A DNA stretch of 42,975 nucleotides, taken from contig JASANZ010002080.1 of assembly GCA_030849805.1 (NCBI GenBank), forward strand, positions 1 to 42,975, given 5' to 3'. Positions 8,072-15,894 of this stretch are shown piece after piece. Position 1 is the stretch's first letter, and every line of letters starts with the position of its first letter. A model generated the notes under the pieces. The model ran no database searches. It saw only the letters and a list, made by a program, of their open reading frames with translations, and was not told the origin of the DNA. Position numbers and translations under genes: made by a program. This DNA is from Sergeia podlipaevii (taxonomy: Eukaryota; Euglenozoa; Kinetoplastea; Trypanosomatida; Trypanosomatidae).

Positions 8072-9826
8072 TCACTGAAAACCCTCTGCACCACCGCCTG
8101 CTTCAGGTGGCAAAAATGCACTAGGCCGCAGCGAGCGACCAAAGCGCGGGGACAAGCACGTTGTAACAGAAAGGGCATCGTCATCGAGCCCCAGAGCGGC
8201 GAGGCACATGACCTGCTCCCCATCTAGCCACGGGTGCTGACAGATACCGCTAAGAGTGATGCGATCAGCTGGATTGATTGCCATCATCGCACTAATAAGG
8301 TCCTTGCACTCTGGCGAGAGATCTATCATGTGCTTATTGAAACGTACCGTCATACTCCTCTGTGCGTTCTTTGGAAGTGCCCCGGAAAGCATAATGTACA
8401 GTAGCATCCCCAAGGACCATATATCAACCGCAGAGGTGATAGTGGTAGCATCACTTCCCTCCGGCGTGTCCTGCAGTAGTTCCGGTGCTGCGTACACTGC
8501 CGTCCCAACAACAGCTGCCTCGCTCTCCTCTTCCCTCTCGCCTCGGTACTTGGCAATGCCAAAGTCCGTCAGCTTGAGGCACACATTGTATGGGGAGATG
8601 CTGCGTGCGTCGGCCTCGTGGTTGTCAGCCACAGAAAAAGCTACCTTCGTCGGGGGGCTCTGCGCACCTGCAACAGAAGAAGACTCAGCTGGGCTACCTC
8701 CCTCGGTCCCAGAGTTTCTATGATTGCTCTCCACACTTTCACACTTCACAATATCTACCAGAATGTTCTCCGGCTTCAGGTCACAGTGGATCACCTTCTG
8801 GCTGTGAATGTAGACAACCGCCTCTAGCAACTGCAGAAACAAGAGCCGGCCCTCCTCCTCCGTGAAGGGGCACGGACTGCGACCTACAATATAATCAAAC
8901 AGGTCACCGCCCGGTATGTACTCCATCACCAGCGCCACCGCCTCTGCAGACTCAAATGCGTCCAGTACTTTCACAACGTGCGGGTGATCCATGTGGCGCA
9001 GTATCTCCACTTCCGTGTGCAAAGAGGTAAACGCAATCTCGGAGAGGAAGCGCCGCCGCTCGAGAATCTTTATAGCCACCTGCTCCTGTGTCTCTCGATC
9101 GACAGCAAGGCGAACAACGGCAAAGCTGCCTTGGCCAATGCTAGGCCCTAAATCATAGCGCTGCATCCCCTCAGCAAGTCGTGCATGCCAAGACTGCTGA
9201 CGCTCTCCTGCACTGACACCAGCTGCCTCAAACCTGTATGAGCACTCAGCAGCCCCCGATAGCGTGGGATTTATAAGCATGAGCACGTCGCTGGGGGCAA
9301 GCAAAGAGGATCGACCGCGACCAATACGGCGGCCGTTGATAAATGTGCCGTTCGAGCTGCGATCCAGCACACACACCTCGTCACCCAGCACGGTCAGTGT
9401 GCAGTGAATGCGCGAGATGCCGGTAGACGCCAGCACAATGTCACAGCAGCCCGGATCCCGACCAAAACGCACGCCTTCGACCCCAAATTTGATCAAGCCA
9501 GGCAGGCCGGCAGCGACCGAGACATCATCAGATGACAGTGCCCTCAACGTGTACAGTGAAAGCGCATGCTCTAAGCCTACGCCATCCTCAGGGCTCTCCT
9601 GTTCCCTACGGACACGTCCTTCAGCATGTGGACTGCCAGAAGTGTGCAGAGTTTCCTCTGTACTCGGCGTCACACACACCTCATCGACAGTGGAAGGCCG
9701 CTCTGAAGAGCCAGTGGCGCGCGCTGCCGCCGTCGGGAAAACCATAGATGAGTCGCGGGTGCGCTTACGCCTAGGCTTTGGCCTGTACTGCTCTCTATGA
9801 AGCTCGTCCATTGCCTCGGTCTCCAT
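8072..9826 (-). CDS. FHA-domain Ser/Thr protein kinase (Chk2/Rad53-like architecture)
   Basis: A 584-residue protein with an FHA domain (about 113-190) and a protein kinase domain (about 224-535). The FHA phosphothreonine-binding residues are present: GRDPG, ISRIHC and SSNGTFINGRRIG. The kinase has the glycine loop GQGSFAVVRL (231-240), VAIK (Lys253), DFG (421-423) and APE (447-449). Family knowledge: FHA plus CAMK-type kinase is the layout of DNA-damage checkpoint kinases Chk2/Rad53/Dun1. The catalytic loop reads HCDLKPEN, with Cys348 in place of the usual HRD arginine, so it is a non-RD kinase. About 60 residues (358-415), rich in Ser, Glu and Pro, are inserted between the catalytic loop and DFG. 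No obvious SQ/TQ cluster is seen at the N terminus. Assignment to the checkpoint pathway is inference from architecture. Confidence 0.85.
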   Translation of the reverse strand: METEAMDELHREQYRPKPRRKRTRDSSMVFPTAAARATGSSERPSTVDEVCVTPSTEETLHTSGSPHAEGRVRREQESPEDGVGLEHALSLYTLRALSSDDVSVAAGLPGLIKFGVEGVRFGRDPGCCDIVLASTGISRIHCTLTVLGDEVCVLDRSSNGTFINGRRIGRGRSSLLAPSDVLMLINPTLSGAAECSYRFEAAGVSAGERQQSWHARLAEGMQRYDLGPSIGQGSFAVVRLAVDRETQEQVAIKILERRRFLSEIAFTSLHTEVEILRHMDHPHVVKVLDAFESAEAVALVMEYIPGGDLFDYIVGRSPCPFTEEEGRLLFLQLLEAVVYIHSQKVIHCDLKPENILVDIVKCESVESNHRNSGTEGGSPAESSSVAGAQSPPTKVAFSVADNHEADARSISPYNVCLKLTDFGIAKYRGEREEESEAAVVGTAVYAAPELLQDTPEGSDATTITSAVDIWSLGMLLYIMLSGALPKNAQRSMTVRFNKHMIDLSPECKDLISAMMAINPADRITLSGICQHPWLDGEQVMCLAALGLDDDALSVTTCLSPRFGRSLRPSAFLPPEAGGGAEGFQ

Positions 9827-10810
9827 CGCTCAGGACTCTACTTCGTTTCTCTATCACGCAATATGATTAAACAAAAATAAGCAGTTTCTTTCCTATATTT
9901 AGTGTTGATTGTGCATAGAAAAGCAACCTGTTAACTACCTCTCAAAATGTATTCTCTATTGTTAAACAACAATAAAAAAAAAAGGCGTACTGACTGTAGT
10001 CGCTGTCCTTCTGCGCTGGTCACTCTGCGTACAGCACAACGCACTTCCCCTTAAGCATAGAAATGTGTAAAAAAAAAAAAAAGTGCACACAAGAAAATCA
10101 TGGGTCATTCATGAAGCAAGCAAGTAGAGCTATTGATGGTGTATCCACAGCATGGTAGCTGACGGCAGTAAAAACGTATCTGAAGGCAATAATAGCATCT
10201 TCTTTTTTTTTCCCCCAAAGAAAATTCCGATGATGGGGGTAAAGAAAGCACATTGAATGAAAAAAAAAAGTCGCACTAAATTGTCCAATCAGAAAAACAA
10301 AATGGTGGCACAACGCACTTCCAGCACCGCTTCCTCCTCTTTCAACATTGATTTACTATTTTGTTGTTGTTGTTGAGTCGTCAGAGAAGATGCACTGCTC
10401 CAACTGGACAACAAGTGCATATTTATGTACGCTACCCAAAGTTTGTGAGGGAAACGACAAGAGGAAACAGAAGCAAGAACTACGCTAGAGCACCACTCGA
10501 AGGCTGTGTAACCTTCATTTACTTCCCTATTTTCACGACCAAGTAACTTGTTATCTGCTGCTGGACAGAAAAAAAAAAATGTAAGAGTAAGCACGCGGCA
10601 ACGCATATAAGTAGGTATATATCAGTATGTATATACAATAAAGAAGAGAAAGTAATCGAGCTATATATATATAGCACAGTGAAGACGACATAAAGACAGA
10701 AAGGGTGGTGTAAAAGAGAATGCTAGTATCAACATGTCGCGCACATCACTGATTCGCACGAGACGCATAAAATATATAACACATAAAAATGATCAAGTGC
10801 CAAAGCACTA
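9827..10810. other. Long intergenic region (984 nt) upstream of the FHA kinase
   Basis: No gene I can support. It has plus-strand A runs at about 9972-9982, 10069-10082 and 10571-10579, a T run at 10204-10212, a TTG repeat at 10361-10375 and TA stretches near 10662-10673. The best acceptor for the kinase is weak (AG at 9851-9852). Minus-strand frames of 71 and 105 residues are composition-driven. Confidence 0.65.
10361..10375. repeat. TTG trinucleotide repeat
   Basis: Five TTG units (CAA in the transcript) in an intergenic region. Confidence 0.85.
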
Positions 10811-11818
10811 CTACTGTGGAGCACAGCCGCCCCCACCGGCGACGGCGCGATCGCCTGCTGCACGGGAAGGCTGCGCTCCTTCGCGCTTCTTTCCAAACTC
10901 CTCAAAGAAACGGTCTCCTAACTCAAACGCGTCCATCTCATGCAGAATGATAGGGCACGCCACCAGTGGATACATACACCCTGCCTCGCGCAGCGGATGC
11001 GGCGTGGAGAGCCTCACGCCAGCCTTGGACTCCAAGCTCTGCCGAACCAACGCGAGAAACTTCTCTTGATCCTTTATCGCCGAGAACTCGCCAAAATAAA
11101 AGAGCTCCAAGCACACCTCGCCGGGAGAGCAACGATAATCGATGCCAGCCAGCGCATCTGGGGTGCGCATGTCCCAGAATTCGAAGGATTCCACGCCAGG
11201 GTACTCAATAGCAAACTCAGACTCAACGCCTTCCCTACGTAGGCCGTACTGTACATTCGCAAAAATTTTGTACACCTCCGTGTTACGCGGGTCGTATGTC
11301 TGCACACTGCCAGCGCGAACGCCGGGGATGCCCGATGGCGGGACCACTGGAGCAGCAGATGCACTGGATGGCGCAGGAGTCGGAGTTGCGTTGAGAAACG
11401 CGGGACGCTGCCTTGGAGCGTTGAGGCGCATCGCAACGATACGCTCATCCGCCACTGGTACATCCTTTCCCAGCATCTTCATGGCCATAATGAAGTCTGC
11501 ATGAGAGAATTCCTGCAATTCGTCGTCGTTGGTGGCGTCGTCCACGTCGAGGTTACTGCCCTCAAGCTCGGACTCACGAATGACATGGGCAACCAGCACT
11601 GGGTCCGTCGGTTGGCCAACAATGCCAATGCTCTTCAAGGAGACATTGTTCTCAAGTAGATGCTCCTTGATGATCACAATCTCGCGGACGTTGAAGCCGA
11701 AGCGAATCTGAATGAGACCCTTCACCTCTGCAATTGTACTGTCAGAACTGAGAATGCTATCCGGCTCATCAAGCGTTGTGATCTTTCCAGTAAGAAACCA
11801 CTTGACATTTACCTTCAT
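10811..11818 (-). CDS. Conserved-looking protein with N-terminal ubiquitin-like domain
   Basis: I do not recognise a named family for this 335-residue protein. Residues 1 to about 85 look like a ubiquitin-like fold: an opening strand MKVNVKWFLTG, a helix TIAEVKGLIQIRF, strands VIIKEHLLENNVSL and VLVAHVIRE. The middle (about 145-175) is a Pro/Ala/Ser linker. The second half (about 180-310) is a folded alpha/beta domain with EYPGVESFEFWDM and EVCLELFYFGEF. The C terminus is Gly-rich and ends GGGGCAPQ, which puts a cysteine four from the end as in a CaaX prenylation box, although Pro at the third position is atypical. The ATG at 11818 is the only in-frame start before the ubiquitin-like strand. 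A protein-quality or ubiquitin-related role is possible but unproven. Confidence 0.7.
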   Translation of the reverse strand: MKVNVKWFLTGKITTLDEPDSILSSDSTIAEVKGLIQIRFGFNVREIVIIKEHLLENNVSLKSIGIVGQPTDPVLVAHVIRESELEGSNLDVDDATNDDELQEFSHADFIMAMKMLGKDVPVADERIVAMRLNAPRQRPAFLNATPTPAPSSASAAPVVPPSGIPGVRAGSVQTYDPRNTEVYKIFANVQYGLRREGVESEFAIEYPGVESFEFWDMRTPDALAGIDYRCSPGEVCLELFYFGEFSAIKDQEKFLALVRQSLESKAGVRLSTPHPLREAGCMYPLVACPIILHEMDAFELGDRFFEEFGKKREGAQPSRAAGDRAVAGGGGCAPQ

Positions 11819-12176
11819 GATTCAATGGAATGACTGTGCTTTACAAAGCAAGTAAAGATAGTAATAATAATTATATAGTACTGGTAGGGTGTGTGAGAAA
11901 GTTTTTATTTTTTTTAAAAAAAAAGACTGCGTTGATGGTGGCACTTCTACACAAAGCAAAGAAAGAAGAAAGGTCATTACATTGTGAGCAAAGCCAAATG
12001 AAAAGCGTGAGAAAAAAAAAAACGAATTCACATTTGTTGCTGATGTACAGCAAAAGCAGCAATGATGAAATGATATCCCAAAAGCGTTCAAGTACAAATG
12101 AATAAGTGTATGATGTGTGGGCTTGTTAAATGTGTTTGCAGTTTCAAAGGCTCCTCAACTTTGTTGGAGCTATCAA
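11819..12176. other. Intergenic region upstream of the ubiquitin-like gene
   Basis: No gene seen. T and A runs abut at about 11902-11928, able to form an AT hairpin, with a further A run at 12011-12021. Possible acceptors for the gene at 11818 lie at CAG near 11888 and AAG near 11845. Confidence 0.65.
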
Positions 12177-13172
12177 TCAGAATCGCTTCCACATGTGCCT
12201 GCACTTGTTGCAAGTACAAAATACAGTCATTGGCTCATCAGCAGAGCGCGTTTGCTTCTGGTACCACGTGCAGTCCCTGGCTTTGCATGCAGGACATGGA
12301 AACAGCCTAGAGGTGGTTTGCTGCGCCTTTTGAATCTCCTCAAGGTTTGTATCCTTCGCACGCTCCTCGAATTCTTCATCGAGCTGCCGCCGCCGCTCAG
12401 GATTCACCAGATCCCGCTCGCCAAGTGTGACGACCACCTCCACTGGCAACGTGCCACTGATTATACTATCACGTAATGCGCCGTTTTTAGGGTCCTTCAG
12501 GTTTGAGTACAGCATCAGTAGTGTGTCCTTGGCTTCTTGTGCATCTCCTGGGATGCTTGCTGCAATGCGCATACACACCGCAGAGACCGTTTCCTTTTCG
12601 TAGACCTGCCGACCCATCATGAGTGCAGGAGTGAGTAAACTTGCCCACTTTTGGTGCCGCTGCTGTACCTTGGCAAAAGCATCTACCGCTGACGGGGTGC
12701 CAGGTCGCGAGGAAGGCAGCGAAGGCTCAGCAGAAGCAAAGATCGAGGAGCTAGAGTTAGACAGCGGTGTGGCACGGCCTGAGCTCATTGGTGTTGAAAT
12801 GGGTGTCTTGCGTGCAATTTGTATTGGTACTTTGCCAGGTGCAGCATTTAGCGGTGTTAATGGCTGCTTTCGCGGGGGTAACGTTGCCGGTTCTTGTGGA
12901 ATACAATGCTGATCAGCGCCATCCTCACGCGGCCGCTTCACGCCGGGTGATGTATGAGTCCCTTCAGCACGCATGTCAGTGCACAACGTCTCTGGCACCG
13001 GGCTAGGGTAGAATGTAATGTGCGCGGTACTCGCCACCATATTTACTGGGCGTGGCGGTGCATCACTGCTCCCCGCTTGTGAAGAAGCGGCAACTTGGCA
13101 TGCAGGCACCAATAATGAAGCCGGCGATGCGTGAAAGTCTGGAGTCGATGCTGGGTTCTCGTCCGATAGCAT
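12177..13172 (-). CDS. Transcription elongation factor TFIIS (copy A, canonical zinc ribbon)
   Basis: A 331-residue TFIIS-family protein. The first half is Ser/Pro/Ala-rich and probably disordered. Around residues 190-270 is the TFIIS central domain, with VCMRIAASIPG, NGALRDSIISGTLPVEVVV and DLVNPERRRQLDEEF. The C-terminal zinc ribbon has CPAC, 24 residues, then CNKC, with the diagnostic loop RSADEPMT. In the family, the Asp-Glu pair enters the RNA polymerase II active site and stimulates cleavage of backtracked RNA, so this copy should be active. Glu and Asp are encoded near 12238-12243. No N-terminal LW domain is obvious. It lies 327 nt downstream of a second, divergent TFIIS. The only AG between the poly-T tract and the ATG leaves a leader of about one nucleotide. 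Confidence 0.9.
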   Translation of the reverse strand: MLSDENPASTPDFHASPASLLVPACQVAASSQAGSSDAPPRPVNMVASTAHITFYPSPVPETLCTDMRAEGTHTSPGVKRPREDGADQHCIPQEPATLPPRKQPLTPLNAAPGKVPIQIARKTPISTPMSSGRATPLSNSSSSIFASAEPSLPSSRPGTPSAVDAFAKVQQRHQKWASLLTPALMMGRQVYEKETVSAVCMRIAASIPGDAQEAKDTLLMLYSNLKDPKNGALRDSIISGTLPVEVVVTLGERDLVNPERRRQLDEEFEERAKDTNLEEIQKAQQTTSRLFPCPACKARDCTWYQKQTRSADEPMTVFCTCNKCRHMWKRF

Positions 13173-13173
13173 C

Positions 13174-13202
13174 CTAGTCGTCGATTATCAAAAAAAAAAA
13201 AA
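13174..13202 (-). promoter_or_regulatory. Predicted spliced-leader acceptor of TFIIS copy A, nearly touching the ATG
   Basis: Thirteen T in the transcript (13190-13202). The first AG after it is at 13174-13175, one nucleotide before the ATG. Confidence 0.5.
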
Positions 13203-13320
13203 GGAAAACTTGATAATGCCCACTGCACACGTAATTCTCACGTTTAGCGCAGTTTCCCCAATTTGTATTTGTGTGATTATGATATATGTATGCTCATCTG
13301 AAAACAACGAAAAGAAAGAG

Positions 13321-13336
13321 CGAGAGAGAGAGAGGG
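13321..13336. repeat. GA microsatellite
   Basis: About seven GA units followed by an A run; pyrimidine-rich in the transcript. Confidence 0.85.
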
Positions 13337-13499
13337 AAAAAAAAAAAAGAGAAAACAATCAGGGCAAATGCATGAGCATCAAGCAATATACTAGTTGCCT
13401 GAACCCTTGTAGTCCCCTTTGTATTACAACATCAAGACATATGTATTTATTGTATTCTTTTCAATACCCCCATCCTCTTCCTTCACTTCACGTTGCAGG

Positions 13500-14219
13500 C
13501 TACTGCCTAAAGGAGAAGGCGCACTTAGTGCATGTCAGCAAGGTCGGTGTGTCGTCATCGCCCTGCCACTTCACAAAGTCGGTGGACCGAAAGTTAGCGT
13601 AGCATTCCCTGCACCCACATGCAGGGCACACATACATGTACGTTACAGTCGACGTCAGCCGCTCAATGAAGCTCACAGTCTTCTGCTCTAGGCGCTCACG
13701 GCGCTCCCTCTCAATTTTAGCTTTCGTTTCTGGGTTTAGCAACTGTGCGTCGTCCATCGCCACCAGTGCCTCTGATGACAAGGATCCGCGTAAGACACGA
13801 CCTCTCAATTCCGTATTAAGAGGATCAGAAAGACCACGAAGAACAGCCATTGCCGTCTCTGCGCGATCATCACGGCTTATACGTCTAATGCTGGCCGCAA
13901 TTGACGAAGCAGCCTGAATGCAGCGCTCCTGCGAGGCTTCGTGTGCATCGGCATCTGATGAGAGAATAGTTGCAAGCTCGTCACACAACACAGGACGAGG
14001 ACGTTTAAGTGGTCTGTTAATCTCCAGATGTTCGCTTTTGAATGGACTGCATACCTGTCTTTCCATCTCCCGATATGGGAGATAAGCGTGTCTCCGCCGT
14101 AAAGGCCTAGGCTCCGTGGGTTTACTTAAATATCTGACTAGAAGGGCACTTATAAAACCATCCAGATGCGCGTTATCCCCCTCACTATCTGAGCTCCAGT
14201 CACTTCCGGACCACGACAT
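13500..14219 (-). CDS. TFIIS-like protein (copy B, divergent zinc ribbon)
   Basis: A 239-residue TFIIS paralogue. I start it at the ATG at 14219 (MSWSGSDWSSDSEG) because a poly-T tract plus TAG (14230-14231) and CAG (14222-14223) lie just before it. The frame is open further upstream, but that part is spliced-leader-acceptor sequence. The central domain is recognisable: AASIRRISRDDR, LNTELRGRVLRGSL and a region ending in ERERRERLEQ. The C-terminal ribbon has CPAC and CTKC, but the spacing is 28 rather than 24. Where copy A has RSADEPMT, this copy has RSTDFVKWQGDDDTPT: the Asp is kept, the catalytic Glu is Phe, and four residues are inserted. It may therefore bind polymerase without stimulating cleavage, or act on another polymerase. 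Function is inferred from the fold only. Confidence 0.8.
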   Translation of the reverse strand: MSWSGSDWSSDSEGDNAHLDGFISALLVRYLSKPTEPRPLRRRHAYLPYREMERQVCSPFKSEHLEINRPLKRPRPVLCDELATILSSDADAHEASQERCIQAASSIAASIRRISRDDRAETAMAVLRGLSDPLNTELRGRVLRGSLSSEALVAMDDAQLLNPETKAKIERERRERLEQKTVSFIERLTSTVTYMYVCPACGCRECYANFRSTDFVKWQGDDDTPTLLTCTKCAFSFRQ

Positions 14220-14221
14220 CC

Positions 14222-14240
14222 CTGGCAGACTAAAAAAAAA
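14222..14240 (-). promoter_or_regulatory. Predicted spliced-leader acceptor of TFIIS copy B
   Basis: Nine T in the transcript (14232-14240) then AG at 14230-14231 and CAG at 14222-14224, 2-10 nt before the ATG. Confidence 0.6.
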
Positions 14241-14875
14241 TCCGTGACTATGAAAAAAGTAGTATATTAATGAGGCCGCGCTGACAATAAAGCAATAGCA
14301 AACTCGGTAGTTCACACTTTGGCACGGAGAAAGATTGCGCGGCACGCACACACACACACGTGCGGGAAAAAAAATATGTTTCAAAAAAAAATATATATAG
14401 AAGCCGAAACGTTTCTATCTTTCCTTATTCGGAGAGAGCCTCAATACACGTCAGTGCAATAAAACTACCCGGAAGAACGTGTAAAAAATCAGTCAAAGGA
14501 GGAAAAAAGCAGCATTGATGCATTTAGAAAAAAAAAAAAGAAAAAAAAACACTATGCGCAGTGAAGGAACACTTACCTGTAGGAAGGAGGGGATCTAGAG
14601 TACCTCAGGGGCACAAATCTCACTTGATACATTTAAAAAAGAGCTCCAAGGTAGTGTTGTATTTTTTCTTTGTTGTTAAGAAGATAAAAGTAACCAGTAG
14701 ATCAAAACAGTGCAGCACCTTCCCTTACAACGACACAACAGCGACAACAACACAAGACTAGTATGAGGAGCATGACGCATACCCTCAACAGCGTAACAAA
14801 GGCACACTCCTTTCAATAAGATGCATATACTCGTATAAATAAGATTAGCGGAAAGGAGAAAATGAAATCATATAC

Positions 14876-14898
14876 ATATATATATATATATATATATG
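14876..14898. repeat. TA microsatellite
   Basis: About eleven TA units in the long gap upstream of TFIIS copy B. Confidence 0.9.
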
Positions 14899-15034
14899 TA
14901 CAAAGCGTAGTGAAAAAAAAAATATTCAAGCAAATTTCACGAATTTCATTTAAAATATAGAAAAAGAAATCTTGATGGAGACGTATTGGCAGGACACGTT
15001 GTCATATGAATACTCGAGCAGTCACAAGATACGT

Positions 15035-15057
15035 ACACACACACACACACACACACA
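15035..15057. repeat. CA microsatellite
   Basis: About eleven CA units in the same gap. Confidence 0.9.
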
Positions 15058-15894
15058 ATTATAAACAAAAAAGGACGGTGACAAGTCGTATAAGTACAGC
15101 TTCATTGCTATCATTCGCGCGTCTTCACGAGGTCAGCAACACCGAAAAAAAAAGGGGCCATAACTGTTCGCCACCAAAAAAAAAAGGTGTGATAAACAAG
15201 AAGAAAAGAAAAGAAAATAGGCATCCTAAGTTTGGTAACTGCTACCATAAAAACCACAATCTACAACTGAGCACTCACTCACACGCACACTAACAACAAC
15301 AGCAGCAGCACTCTCCCCGCGTTTCATTCTATCGTTTACAATGAAAGTAACCTCGCAGACTGCAAATATACTTCTGTGTAGTATTTTCCCTATTCTGAAA
15401 AAGGAGGTAAAAAAAAAAAGAAAAAAGAAAAGTTCGGTTGGTACAGCAGACTGTGTCTGTGTATCACTGTGACGGTGTACATTTACATGATCAAAGTACC
15501 AACAATTGATAGCGCAATAAAGAAGAATTAGAAAAAGCGTGATGAAAATTGCAGTCGCAAGGTACATAACTTCGTGATACGAAAGAACGGCAACAATAGC
15601 CACTCATCATCACAATCATGGTCAGTGGATGGCACATCACATACTGCCACGTTCATAAGGTTCAATCCATTGAAGAAAACAAAAAATGAAGAAAAAAAAT
15701 ATATAACAGTACAGAAATATACATTGCTTCCCATCAATAAATAACATCAATAACAAAAAAAAAGCTAGAGGTTCAAAAGCAAGACTTCACAGTACAGTGA
15801 ACCTAATAGAAAAAAACAACGAATATGAGCAACACCGGCAGCGACAACTATGCTAACTGAATAGGCAACCCAAAAATAAAGGGTGCAAGAGTCG

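Larger units (their letters stand above)
13173..13499. other. Intergenic region between the two TFIIS genes
   Basis: No gene seen. It contains the acceptor of copy A (13174-13202), a GA repeat at 13321-13336 and an adjoining A run at 13337-13348. Confidence 0.75.
14220..15894. other. Longest gene-free stretch (1675 nt), upstream of TFIIS copy B
   Basis: No gene that I can support. It contains the copy B acceptor (14222-14240), many A runs (about 14528-14549, 14914-14923, 15146-15154, 15177-15186, 15410-15419, 15750-15759), a TA repeat at 14876-14898 and a CA repeat at 15035-15057. In the transcript a pyrimidine tract ending in TTTTTCAG near 15396 looks like an acceptor with no following ORF longer than 33 codons. 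A 125-residue frame at 15226-15603 has a hydrophobic start but runs through that tract. Confidence 0.6.

Noticed and set aside
15226..15603. 125-codon minus-strand frame with a membrane-like start
   Set aside because: It opens with GTG, reads through a strong pyrimidine/AG tract (Phe/Leu run), and lacks its own acceptor. Kept only as a reason to examine the gap.
15600..15680. Possible tRNA: GGTTCAATCC resembles a B box
   Set aside because: The five-base T stem does not pair properly and no acceptor stem or anticodon arm could be found around it.
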